DNA of 11,487 bases from Treponema sp. Lineage in GTDB: Bacteria; Spirochaetota; Spirochaetia; Treponematales; Treponemataceae. Within the stretch, counting starts at the first letter, position 1, and every line of letters starts with the position of its first letter. Under the pieces are notes generated by a model that saw only the letters and a program-made list of their open reading frames with translations, had not been told where the DNA came from and searched no databases. Shown here piece by piece: positions 1 to 7,706 of the stretch. The DNA lies in contig JAILNT010000132.1 of the NCBI GenBank assembly GCA_024691265.1, positions 1 to 11,487 of the forward strand. Reading direction: 5' to 3'. Both the position numbers and the translations under genes were made by a program.

Positions 1-126
1 CTTATGAAAGATGGTAAAATACTTTGCCACGATAAAACAGACAAAATTGCAAATCAAAAAGAATACCTAAAAGAAGCTTTTTCTTTAACATTAAAAGAAA
101 TGGATAAAAACTCCAATCTTTTATAA
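1..126 (+). pseudogene. Inverted duplicate of the ABC ATPase 3' end
   Basis: The plus strand is open in frame 1 from the window edge to the TAA at 124-126. It reads 41 residues identical to residues 207-247 of the minus-strand ABC ATPase at 121-897. It has no Walker A, signature or Walker B motif and cannot function alone. It is either the end of a second, inverted copy of the gene lying outside the window or an artefact of the inverted repeat. I lean to artefact, because real duplicates usually carry at least a few substitutions and do not end exactly at a hairpin loop. Confidence 0.6.
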
Positions 127-279
127 AGATTCTGGTTTTTGATAAGCATATCTGTATAAAAGATTGGAGTTTTTATCCATTTCTTTTAATGTTAAAGAAA
201 AAGCTTCTTTTAGGTATTCTTTTTGATTTGCAATTTTGTCTGTTTTATCGTGGCAAAGTATTTTACCATCTTTCATAAG
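1..279. repeat. Perfect 125-bp inverted repeat with 29-nt loop at the window edge
   Basis: Bases 1-125 are the exact reverse complement of 155-279, with a 29-nt spacer at 126-154. After one mismatch (126/154) a further 4 bp pair (127-130 with 150-153). The left arm may continue beyond the window. Read on the plus strand, 1-126 encodes the same residues as the C-terminal part of the minus-strand ABC ATPase (from LMKDGKIL to NSNLL) and ends in TAA. Identity without a single mismatch over 125 bp, a coding arm and a position at the sequence end are typical of a fold-back (self-primed) chimera at a contig end. A recent real inverted duplication is the alternative. The 4-bp pairing at the loop could be the self-priming hairpin. 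Confidence 0.97.
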
Positions 280-897
280 GCAAATGTTATCACTGTAAGT
301 AAAGCTTTGTGGTAAATCATGAGAGGACATTATAATTGATTTGCCTTGAGATGATAGTGTTTGCAATATGTTCATCAGTTTACATTGGTGGGCTATATCC
401 ATATATGTTGTAGGTTCATCTAAGAGCAATATTTTTGTATTTTGAGCTATTGTCATCGCAAGAAAAGCTCTTTGCCTTTCTCCTCCTGAAAGTTCTTTTA
501 TATTTTTATATCTTTTGTCCCATAGCTCTACTTTATTTATAGATTCTTCTATAAGTTCTCTATCTTCTTTATTTAGAGAGTTGCTAAATCTTTTATAAGG
601 GTAACGCCCATTTTCGACTAGCGACATGACATCTATTTCTAGTGAAGGACAATTTTGAGGAAGATAGGCTATTTTTTTAGCTCTTTCTTTATGACTAAGT
701 TTTTTTATTGAAATGCCATCAAAATTTATATCGCCATTTCTAGGAATAATCCCTAATATTGCTTTTAGTAAAGTTGATTTACCACAACCATTACAGCCGG
801 CAATTGTTTCAATACCAGAATCTGAAAATGAAAGGGATTTTATATCTAGTATGTTTTTCTTTCCATAACCGGCTTTTAGATTTTTAATATCAAGCAT
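121..897 (-). CDS. FecE/BtuD-type ABC transporter ATP-binding protein
   Basis: This is the cytoplasmic ATPase of an importer for an iron chelate, haem or cobalamin; the substrate cannot be read from the sequence. It has 258 residues, normal for the family. Visible motifs are Walker A GCNGCGKST (34-42), the Q-loop Gln in LPQN (Q81), the signature LSGGE (136-140), Walker B ILLLDE (156-161) and the switch His in SSHD (H193). The ATG at 897 has a good Shine-Dalgarno, AAGGAA, 8 nt upstream. It sits inside the 3' end of the permease gene, which stops 4 nt before this start, so the two genes are co-transcribed. The last residue and the stop codon fall within the inverted-repeat arm. If that arm is an artefact, the true C-terminus may differ from the one seen here. 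Confidence 0.92.
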   Translation of the reverse strand: MLDIKNLKAGYGKKNILDIKSLSFSDSGIETIAGCNGCGKSTLLKAILGIIPRNGDINFDGISIKKLSHKERAKKIAYLPQNCPSLEIDVMSLVENGRYPYKRFSNSLNKEDRELIEESINKVELWDKRYKNIKELSGGERQRAFLAMTIAQNTKILLLDEPTTYMDIAHQCKLMNILQTLSSQGKSIIMSSHDLPQSFTYSDNICLMKDGKILCHDKTDKIANQKEYLKEAFSLTLKEMDKNSNLLYRYAYQKPESL

Positions 898-901
898 AAA
901 T

Positions 902-1891
902 TTATTTCCTTTTTTGTATTATTAGAAAAATAAAGAAAGGAGAACCGAGGCAAGATAAAAATAGTCCGACAGGTATCTCATAAGGAAAGAAGATATAATG
1001 AGCAAGCATATCACATAATAATAGAAAAGTAGAGCCAAACAGTAAACATAAGAGTATTTTTGTTTTGCTTTTTCCTATATTAATAAGTTTTATTAAATTC
1101 GGAATAATGAGTCCTACAAAACTTAGTAGGCCACTAAGACTTACACAGGCTGAGGCAATTAAAGCTGCTGTTAGAACTGTTATAATTCTGTGTGTTTTTA
1201 CATTTAGTCCAAGCCCATAGGCTGTATCATCACCTAATACAAGAATATCAAGTCCATTAGAAAGCAATAAGGAGAAAATTATTCCTGTTATTATAATGGG
1301 ACTGGATAATTTTAATTGAAAGAGACTAAGAGTTTAAAAGCCTCCTAAATTGAAAGATATTTTGTCTGCAACAATGTCAGGGTATAAAGTTATAATTATA
1401 TCTATTCCTGCCGTCATAAGACTGGATATTGCAACTCCTGCAAGTATAAGTGAAGATTTAGAAAAACCTGCATTTATGCTTATTATATAAACTATAGAAA
1501 TTGCTGTAATTGAACCAAGAAAAGCAAATAATGATTTTGTTATTGTCAGATAGGGAAAGAATAAAGAAGCTAGTAATACAAAAAATCCAGCTCCTGTATT
1601 AAGTCCTAAAATTCCTGGAGAAGCCAAGGGATTTTTTAGAGCTGATTGTAAAAGTAAGCCTGCAACAGATAAGCCTGCTCCACAAATTACAGCTGCTAAG
1701 CTTCTAGGGAGTCTTATAGAGTATATTATTGTTTTTGATTTTGTTTCTCCTGCATTTAATAATGCAAGTATTGCATTTTTTACACTTATAGCTTCTGTTC
1801 CCATTACAAGAGAAGCTATAAAAACTACAAACAATATGATAATTCCAAATGTGAATAATAGAGATATATATTTATTTTTATAACTTTTCAA
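902..1891 (-). pseudogene. FecCD-family permease interrupted by one in-frame TAA
   Basis: This is the membrane permease partner of the adjacent ATPase (FecCD/BtuC family, which normally forms a homodimer of about 320-350 residues). It opens with TTG at 1891, supported by GGAG at 1899-1902 seven nt upstream. It then reads 185 residues, including the family block RLPRSLAAVICGAGL (60-74) and NPLASPGILG (87-96), up to NLGGF. Next comes TAA (1334-1336). The same frame continues without any shift through TLSLFQLKL, the conserved LVLGDDTAYGLGLNV and GLLSFVGLIIPNL to a stop at 902. Counted through the stop it is 329 codons, a normal family length, so a single substitution separates it from an intact gene. 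A TTG at 1267 could restart the second half but has no ribosome-binding site. No binding-protein gene is visible; it may lie beyond the left edge. A sequencing error is possible. Confidence 0.88.
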
Positions 1892-2062
1892 ATATTTTCT
1901 CCAAAATAAATATATTTAGATAATTTTTCTTAAAAGATATCTATAAAACTTATTCTTAATGAAATAATTTATATTAACTTTTGCTGCTATGTAAATAGTT
2001 AATAACTTAGAATATTTTATATACATATGATAAACTTTTATCTCGCAGAAACAATATAAAAA
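1892..2062. other. Divergent intergenic region between permease and phosphatase
   Basis: This very AT-rich spacer must hold the promoter of the transporter operon on the minus strand. I see no convincing -35/-10 pair for that direction. It contains an 8-bp inverted repeat, TATTAACT (1972-1979) and AGTTAATA (1997-2004), separated by 17 nt, which could be an operator, although such pairs arise by chance at this AT content. I see no cobalamin riboswitch, which would need G+C-rich conserved stems, and no clear Fur box. Confidence 0.3.
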
Positions 2063-2071
2063 TGCTATATT
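2063..2071 (+). promoter_or_regulatory. Candidate extended -10 promoter of the phosphatase gene
   Basis: TGC followed by TATATT (2066-2071) fits an extended -10 element (TGn plus a 5/6 match to TATAAT). The -35 region is poor, as is common for extended -10 promoters. The hexamer ends 7 nt before the ATG at 2079, so transcription would begin at about the start codon. Confidence 0.4.
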
Positions 2072-2078
2072 GAAAAAT

Positions 2079-2618
2079 ATGACAACTCTTATACGTATTC
2101 TTTTCGTTTGCCATGGTAATATTTGTCGTTCACCTATGGCAGAACAAATATTGCTTGATATGATAAAAAAACGCAAGTTGCAGGATAGAATTTCTGTTGA
2201 TTCTGCTGCTACAAGTACAGAAGAAATCGGAAACAGAATGGACCGTAGAGCTCGTGAACGATTATTGAAAGCTGGTATAGAGGCTGGCAGTCATCTTGCA
2301 GTGCAAATAAAAAAAGAAGATGCTGAAAAATATGATTGGATAATCTGCATGGACAATAATAATATGCGTAACTGTTATTCAATTCTAAAAGATAGTGCAA
2401 TATATGTAACGCCAAAAGATGTAAGGTCAATTTTTGAAAGAGACCCTGCTTCCCCTATATCATTAAACGGTATGATGAAACCAAGGGTTTGCAAGCTTAT
2501 GGACTTTACAGGAAATCCAAGAGATGTAGCAGATCCCTGGTATACAGGAAATTTTGACCAGTCTTTCAGAGACATTACTTTAGGTTGTAATGCCCTGCTT
2601 TCTCTGGTTCAAGAGTAA
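2079..2618 (+). CDS. Low-molecular-weight protein-tyrosine-phosphatase family protein
   Basis: This is a cytoplasmic phosphatase of the LMW-PTP fold, which hydrolyses phosphotyrosine through a cysteinyl-phosphate intermediate; arsenate reductases share the fold. From the ATG at 2079 it has 179 residues, somewhat longer than the usual 150-160. The P-loop CHGNICRS (11-18) supplies the nucleophile C11 and R17. WIICMDNNN (88-95) is the conserved central strand, and DPW (152-154) supplies the general acid D152. A TTG at 2070 would add three residues. I prefer the ATG because family members begin only a few residues before the ILFVCHGN strand and because of the promoter spacing. No Shine-Dalgarno is visible. 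The gene converges on the DUF4956 gene with only 3 nt between stops. Whether its substrate is connected to the CotH/VTC genes next door is unknown. Confidence 0.9.
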   Translation: MTTLIRILFVCHGNICRSPMAEQILLDMIKKRKLQDRISVDSAATSTEEIGNRMDRRARERLLKAGIEAGSHLAVQIKKEDAEKYDWIICMDNNNMRNCYSILKDSAIYVTPKDVRSIFERDPASPISLNGMMKPRVCKLMDFTGNPRDVADPWYTGNFDQSFRDITLGCNALLSLVQE

Positions 2619-2621
2619 AAT

Positions 2622-3299
2622 TTAATATGTGACTTCTCCATTATGACAAAGGAAACTTGAAGAAGTCACTCCCTCAATTTGGGATATTTCTTCAATTAAA
2701 TCACTTTCTTTTGAAGTCCTTAGTTCTACAACAATATCATAGTGACCATTATTGATAGCACAAGATTTTACTGTATAGAAAGAGCAATATTTTTTTACTG
2801 TTTCTGTTATCTTTTTTTGAAAATCTTTTCCTTCTCCACCAACCATTAAAATCTTTGGAGCCTTTGCTATAGGAAGTCTGTCAAGAATGAAAATAGAAAT
2901 TGTAAGGATAAAAGCTAAAACAAATGCTATTTCAGCCTGTCCTGCTCCTGTTACAATACCTGTTGTTATTGCCCAGAAAAGGAATATTAAATCTAGAGGG
3001 TCTTTTATAGCTGTTCTGAATCTTACGATAGAAAGAGCACCAACCATACCAAGAGAAACGACTACGTTAGATTGTACTGCAAGAATTACGGCTGTCGTTA
3101 TTTCTGTAATAGCAAAAAGAGCTATATTAAAGTTTTTTGAATAGAAAGTCTTTCTAGTCATTATTCTATATACTGCAAATATGTATACAGAAAGAACTGT
3201 CGCAATGGCAAAACATACTATTATGTTTTCTGGTGTCATATCATATCTTGAAAAACCTTCTATGAAAGAACGTTTGAAGATGTCCTTAAAATTTGTCAT
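2622..3299 (-). CDS. DUF4956 family membrane protein
   Basis: This 225-residue integral membrane protein is recognised by the family's hallmark stretch SLGMVGALSIVRFRTAIKD (82-100) followed by PLDLIFLFWAITTGIVTGAG (101-120). Hydrophobic segments lie near residues 25-45, 59-92, 103-120 and 123-140. After about residue 145 there is a soluble domain, probably cytoplasmic, with an alternating beta/alpha pattern. The biochemical function of DUF4956 is not established. The ATG at 3299 has a strong AGGAG Shine-Dalgarno 8 nt upstream. The gene follows the VTC-domain gene by 36 nt on the same strand, so they form an operon. From memory, DUF4956, VTC and CotH genes recur together in many bacteria. Confidence 0.88.
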   Translation of the reverse strand: MTNFKDIFKRSFIEGFSRYDMTPENIIVCFAIATVLSVYIFAVYRIMTRKTFYSKNFNIALFAITEITTAVILAVQSNVVVSLGMVGALSIVRFRTAIKDPLDLIFLFWAITTGIVTGAGQAEIAFVLAFILTISIFILDRLPIAKAPKILMVGGEGKDFQKKITETVKKYCSFYTVKSCAINNGHYDIVVELRTSKESDLIEEISQIEGVTSSSFLCHNGEVTY

Positions 3300-3335
3300 T
3301 CTTTTACTCCTAAAATTGGCTTTTACTATCTTTGA

Positions 3336-4079
3336 TTATTTTTCCAGCATTTTAACTCTGCTGTTTTCTTTCCTTGGTAGACAATATTTTCGGCACAAAT
3401 AATATTTTGAGAAAGATGTCTGCCTCAAAAGGTCTGTTTGAAGCAGTTCTGCAATATAATCAGGAAGTAGTTCATCATATTTTACTTCCATCATATTTGT
3501 ATTTTGCTCTAATATTGGTCTTGATGTTAATTTCTGGTCAAAAAAAGCTGCTATGTCATTTGAGCTTCTTATATTTTTATCAAATGTAACTCTTACATTT
3601 CCAATACTGTATACATAAGGAGTTCTTTCATAGCTGACAATTGTTACAGGATATAAATTTTTTGTCTGCATTTGGCTTATGAATTTTTTGTATAAATCCG
3701 GAGAATCTTCTTTTATATCAGGAAGCTCGCCCTTCATGATTTTTAAGCAGTCGTTATAGCTTACGGGGCAAGATATTTTATGAGTCATACCCTTGTATTT
3801 TTGTTTTAATTCAAGTGAAATACGGGAAGAACTACAATTATATATCCTTATTCTGAACTTTTCTCTCGGGTCTGTGCCATCTTCATTTTCAAAATAGCAG
3901 TTTTTATATATATCATCAAAATAAAGACTTCGTATTGAATATATACCGTTAGTAGCTTTTGCATGTTTATCTATTTGCAGAATATGTTTTACTCTGTGTT
4001 CTATAATCTGTAGAATATTTTCAGGGGAAACATATTTAAATTCATGTCTAAAATGTTGCAAATAGCACAAACTGTTCAT
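3336..4079 (-). CDS. VTC-domain (polyphosphate-polymerase-like) protein
   Basis: This 247-residue soluble protein has the tunnel fold of the VTC catalytic domain, a member of the CYTH/TTM superfamily that in yeast Vtc4 makes polyphosphate from ATP. The alternating charged residues that line such tunnels are present: R-x-E-x-K at 11-15, YSIRSLYFDD (47-56), REKFRIRIY (72-80), LELKQK (89-94), SYERTPY (149-155), RVTFDKNIR (163-171), MEVKYDELLPD (197-207) and the late SFSKY (222-226). No membrane segment or signal peptide is seen, so it is probably cytoplasmic and works with the DUF4956 protein encoded 36 nt downstream. The start has no clear Shine-Dalgarno; only a weak hexamer, TATTAG, lies 7 nt upstream. 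Polymerase activity is inferred from the fold and not proven for bacterial members of this type. Confidence 0.88.
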   Translation of the reverse strand: MNSLCYLQHFRHEFKYVSPENILQIIEHRVKHILQIDKHAKATNGIYSIRSLYFDDIYKNCYFENEDGTDPREKFRIRIYNCSSSRISLELKQKYKGMTHKISCPVSYNDCLKIMKGELPDIKEDSPDLYKKFISQMQTKNLYPVTIVSYERTPYVYSIGNVRVTFDKNIRSSNDIAAFFDQKLTSRPILEQNTNMMEVKYDELLPDYIAELLQTDLLRQTSFSKYYLCRKYCLPRKENSRVKMLEK

Positions 4080-4125
4080 ATATTTGCTAATATTATGGTA
4101 AATATTTCGTTTAGTCTATAATATG

Positions 4126-4154
4126 TTGACTAGAAAAGCTTTGCTTGTTATAAG
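4126..4154 (+). promoter_or_regulatory. Strong sigma-70-like promoter of the CotH gene
   Basis: TTGACT (4126-4131), a 17-nt spacer and TATAAG (4149-4154) make a near-consensus promoter, 5/6 in each box. The -10 box ends 7 nt before the ATG at 4162, which implies a leaderless transcript. A perfect TATAAT at 4117-4122 without a good -35 box is a possible second start. It would give a short leader containing AAGGA (4152-4156), 5 nt before the same ATG. Confidence 0.5.
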
Positions 4155-4161
4155 GATTTGT

Positions 4162-5367
4162 ATGAAACTAGGTCGTATTGTTGGATTAAGTTTTTTGTTA
4201 GTTATAGCTGCTTTTTGTATTTATCAGGCTTTTGAAAATCATATAACCATAGATAAGTGCTATGATTTAGGTTATCCGGTTCTTATAATAGATACTCATG
4301 ACGGAAAAAAGCCTAAAGATAAAGAAAAATATCTTAAAGGTTCTTACTCCTTAAATGAATATTCTGGAAAAATGAAAATTAAAGGTCATGGTAATACAAC
4401 ATGGAGAACAAGAGAGCTTTATAAAAAACCCTATCTTTTAAAACTTGATGAAGAGGCTCCTCTTTTAGGAATGAAGTCTGCTTCGAAGTGGATTTTGATT
4501 GCAAATGCAGCAGATAAATCTTCTCTTAGAAATGCTTATTCAACTTATCTTGCGAAAGATGTATTCGATTCTGTTTATTCTCCTGATACAAGATTTGTAA
4601 CGCTCTTTTTTAATGGGCGTTATGAAGGTCTTTATGCATTAACAGAAAAAATTGATATAGAAACTGTTCTTGATGTCCCTGGTGCTTTTCTTGCAGAAGT
4701 TCATTCTCAAAGAAATAAGGAAAATCTTTTTGAAACAAATCAAAAACAGCCTTTTTGTATAAGGAGCCCTGACTGTGATGAAAAGCAGTTTACAGAATGG
4801 AAAAATAAAATCCAGACTATAGAAGATATTATATATAATGAAAATACAACATTTGAGGACTTAGACAATATTTTGGATATTCCATCTTTTATAGATTGGT
4901 ATTTGATAAATGAATATGCAAAAAATCATGATGCTGCTTTTCAAAGTTCCTGCTTTATGTATTGGAATCCTCTTAAAAAGAAACTTTTTATGGGCCCTGT
5001 TTGGGATTTTGATATAGCATGGGGAAATATAAGCTGGGATAGCTGTGATAAAGTTGAAGGTTTACATGTAAATTCTAAAGGCTGGTATGCAAAGCTTTTT
5101 GAAAATAAAGAATTTTATCAGGCTGTAAAAAACAGATGGAATGAAAAATATTCAGAATTAAAAGCTAGCGTGGACTGGATAAATAGTTCTGCTTCTGAAC
5201 TTTCTACATCTATATCTTTGAATGATGCTGTATGGAAAAATATTGGAAAAAGACAATGGCCACATGCACCAGGCTGGAAAAAGCGTAAGACTTATAAAAC
5301 TGAAATAGATTTTTTCACAGACTGGTGTAATCGTCGTATTGAATGGCTAAATAAAGAATATAACTAG
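4162..5367 (+). CDS. CotH-type kinase family protein, membrane-anchored or secreted
   Basis: The protein belongs to the CotH kinase-like fold; Bacillus CotH phosphorylates spore-coat proteins on serine using ATP. I place the start at the ATG at 4162 (401 residues), preceded by AAGGA and a promoter. An upstream ATG at 4123 would add 13 residues and lie inside that promoter. The N-terminus (MKLGRIVG then a hydrophobic run to about residue 20) is a signal peptide or anchor, so the domain acts outside the cytoplasm. Family motifs are GHGNTTW (75-81), KKPYLLKL (88-95), WILIANAADKSSLRN (110-124), FFNGRYEGLYALTEK (149-163) and the metal-binding GPVWDFDIAWGN (278-289). The gene diverges from VTC/DUF4956 and overlaps the hrpB stop by 4 nt tail to tail. 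A spore role is unlikely in this setting. The substrate is unknown. Confidence 0.88.
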   Translation: MKLGRIVGLSFLLVIAAFCIYQAFENHITIDKCYDLGYPVLIIDTHDGKKPKDKEKYLKGSYSLNEYSGKMKIKGHGNTTWRTRELYKKPYLLKLDEEAPLLGMKSASKWILIANAADKSSLRNAYSTYLAKDVFDSVYSPDTRFVTLFFNGRYEGLYALTEKIDIETVLDVPGAFLAEVHSQRNKENLFETNQKQPFCIRSPDCDEKQFTEWKNKIQTIEDIIYNENTTFEDLDNILDIPSFIDWYLINEYAKNHDAAFQSSCFMYWNPLKKKLFMGPVWDFDIAWGNISWDSCDKVEGLHVNSKGWYAKLFENKEFYQAVKNRWNEKYSELKASVDWINSSASELSTSISLNDAVWKNIGKRQWPHAPGWKKRKTYKTEIDFFTDWCNRRIEWLNKEYN

Positions 5368-7706
5368 TCTTTTTCTACAAGTCTGTAATCCCAGTTATGT
5401 TTTGGATAGCGACCTTTCATTTCTTTACAGATTTCAGGCCAGGTATTTATCCAAAAGCTTTCGAGATTGTCTGTAACTTGTAAAGGTCTTCTTGCTGGAG
5501 AAAGTAATCTTAAAAGAATGTTTTTTCCAGCAATTTTTGGCATTGCCATGCAGCCGAATATCTGTTGAATAATAACTTCAAGGGCAACTATTATTTCATT
5601 TCCTCTTTCTTCGTATGAAAGCTTTCTCTTTTTTCCATTAGGAAGTATAAGTTCTTTTGGTGCATTCTTATCAATTTCAATTGAGTTGAAATAATAACAA
5701 AGTGCATCGTATACCATTTTTTCACTTATATTATTTTCTGTTATAAAAGGAGAAAGCCATTCTTCTATTCTGCTTTCAATATTTTCTAGTTTTGCTTTTA
5801 TGCTTTTTGCAATAGAGATTTCTGTGTTAGAAAGAAACTTTGCTCGCAAAATAAGACTTTTGGAAGCATCTGATAAAGGAAGCCATTTTATTCCATTCTT
5901 TTTAACAGAAGAAAAAACAGCTTCTTTATAGTCAGATGTTTCTGCTGGTAATTTCTTTATAGAGAGTATTATTTTTCCATAAGAAGTAATTTCTTCTTTT
6001 TTTAATTTATGTGCATTTTTATTATCTTCTGAAAATGAAACTTCTGTATGCTTTTCACTATGCTTATATAAAAATGCTTCTGCTTCTTTATCAGTTATAT
6101 TATCCCATTTCTGAATAATTCCTTCAGATTCTCCCGCATCAACTTCTATTGCTATTATGTATTTAGGAAATACTGAAAATCTTTGTTTGTCTTTTAGTGT
6201 TAAAGATGCCTGTCTACCAGAATAAAATCTGTATTTGCCTTTATCTTCTGTTAAAACTCCAAGTCTATCGGGAAAGCCTGCAAGATAAAGGGAACTGTAA
6301 TCATCTTTTAACCATTTGCCATCTTTGGCTTTTCCAAGTTTTTCTATTCGATTTTTTAAGATATTTTCTGCGTTTTTGTAGTTTGAATATTTTGTTATTA
6401 TATTTATAGCTTCATCTATACGCTTGTTGTCAATTCCTGCAAGTGCAATACAGGCAAGTCTTGTTGATTCTCCAAGTTTTAATACTGCTTTTCCTGCTTC
6501 TGTAATTTTATTTTCACTATCAAGACAACCCATGTTTTTTAATAAGGATTGAGAAGCCTGCCATGAAGCTTTTGAAGGTACATCTAACCAGGAAAGACCG
6601 TCACTTTCACTAGTGCCCCATAAAGAACATTCTAAAACAAGAGATGTTAAGTCGCTTCTTTGTATTTCTGGTAAAGGAGATGTATTTCTTATATCATTTT
6701 CATTCCAAAGTCTTATGCAGCGTCCTTCTTTTATTCTTCCAGCACGTCCTGCTCTTTGAGAAGCTGAAAATATACTTTCTGTAACTGTTGTAAGATGTTC
6801 CATGCCTGTTGCGATATTCAAAATATTCATTCTTGAAAGTCCACAATCAATTACAGTATCTACGTCTGGAACTGTTATAGAAGTTTCTGCGATTGCAGAA
6901 GATAAAATAACTCTCCTGATATTTTCATTATTCTTTTTAGATAAGACTTTCTTTTGCATATCCATTGAGATACTAGAATGCAATGTTAAAATTTCTGCAT
7001 TTACATTTTCAAGTTCTTCTTTTGTTTTTAAAATCTCTTTTAGTCCAGGTAGAAAAACCAAAATAGAACCTTTATCTTTAGATATAGCAAGTTCTTGTTT
7101 TACAGCTTGAGAAGGAGAAATATTTCCCTTATATTCTATTTTTACTGGAAATTGTCGTCCTTTTACATTATATACTTCTGCGTTTCCGAGATATTTAGAA
7201 AGTCTAGTTGTATCAATTGTTGCAGACATAACAATGACATATAAGTCATCTCTAAGTTCCATTACTTCTTTCAGAAATGCAAGTGCTAAATCTGCATGTA
7301 TGGAACGTTCATGATATTCATCAATTACAACCACAGAGACATCTTCAAGACTCATATCATTTTGAAGTTTCCTTGTTAGAATTGCTTCTGTTATAATCTC
7401 TAACCTTGTTTCTTTTGAAATCTTGTTTTCAAGATGTAATCTGTAGCCGGCTGTTTTTCCACAATCTTCATCTAATAAAGATGCTATCCTATTAGCAATA
7501 GCAACAACAGCAAGCCGGCGTGGTTCTAGCATAATGATTTTCTTGTCAAAATGTTTTAGTAAGGCTAGAGGTATAGCCGTGGATTTTCCGGCTGCTGTTT
7601 CTGCTGTCAGTACTAAAAAATGAGATGGAGAAGCCTTTAATCTTTCACATATTTCATCAAGGTGTTCTGTTATTGGTAATGATTTTATTTCTTCAGGATA
7701 CAACAT
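5364..7706 (-). CDS. hrpB: ATP-dependent RNA helicase-like protein HrpB
   Basis: This 780-residue DEAH-box helicase (HrpB family, usually about 800-840 residues) hydrolyses NTP to remodel RNA. All core motifs are visible: motif I AETAAGKST (35-43), Ia EPRRLA (61-66), II DEYH (129-132), III SAT (161-163), IV LVFLPGLKEI (216-225), V SAIAETSITVPD (270-281) and VI QRAGRAGR (317-324). The family-specific C-terminal region ends with ARRPLQVTDNLESFW and a conserved YPKHNW. The DEYH box varies from the more usual DEFH or DECH. The ATG at 7706 has no strong Shine-Dalgarno and lies 14 nt inside the upstream gene, so translation is probably coupled. The stop overlaps the convergent CotH stop by 4 nt (CTAG). 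Its linkage to the transport genes upstream looks incidental. Confidence 0.95.
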   Translation of the reverse strand: MLYPEEIKSLPITEHLDEICERLKASPSHFLVLTAETAAGKSTAIPLALLKHFDKKIIMLEPRRLAVVAIANRIASLLDEDCGKTAGYRLHLENKISKETRLEIITEAILTRKLQNDMSLEDVSVVVIDEYHERSIHADLALAFLKEVMELRDDLYVIVMSATIDTTRLSKYLGNAEVYNVKGRQFPVKIEYKGNISPSQAVKQELAISKDKGSILVFLPGLKEILKTKEELENVNAEILTLHSSISMDMQKKVLSKKNNENIRRVILSSAIAETSITVPDVDTVIDCGLSRMNILNIATGMEHLTTVTESIFSASQRAGRAGRIKEGRCIRLWNENDIRNTSPLPEIQRSDLTSLVLECSLWGTSESDGLSWLDVPSKASWQASQSLLKNMGCLDSENKITEAGKAVLKLGESTRLACIALAGIDNKRIDEAINIITKYSNYKNAENILKNRIEKLGKAKDGKWLKDDYSSLYLAGFPDRLGVLTEDKGKYRFYSGRQASLTLKDKQRFSVFPKYIIAIEVDAGESEGIIQKWDNITDKEAEAFLYKHSEKHTEVSFSEDNKNAHKLKKEEITSYGKIILSIKKLPAETSDYKEAVFSSVKKNGIKWLPLSDASKSLILRAKFLSNTEISIAKSIKAKLENIESRIEEWLSPFITENNISEKMVYDALCYYFNSIEIDKNAPKELILPNGKKRKLSYEERGNEIIVALEVIIQQIFGCMAMPKIAGKNILLRLLSPARRPLQVTDNLESFWINTWPEICKEMKGRYPKHNWDYRLVEKD

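Noticed and set aside
902..1267. Second half of the permease as a separate gene starting at TTG 1267
   Set aside because: The same frame continues upstream without a shift to the TAA at 1334, with conserved FecCD sequence in between, and no ribosome-binding site precedes the TTG. It is one interrupted gene.
1334..1336. Reassigned TAA codon (alternative genetic code)
   Set aside because: TAA ends several intact genes here, such as the phosphatase, arginase and VTC genes, at family-typical lengths.
1892..2078. Cobalamin riboswitch or Fur box upstream of the transporter
   Set aside because: The region is almost pure AT without the conserved stems of a riboswitch, and no stretch resembles the Fur consensus well enough.
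4123..4161. CotH start at ATG 4123
   Set aside because: It has no ribosome-binding site and the codons overlap a near-consensus promoter. The ATG at 4162 has AAGGA and directly begins a signal-like sequence.
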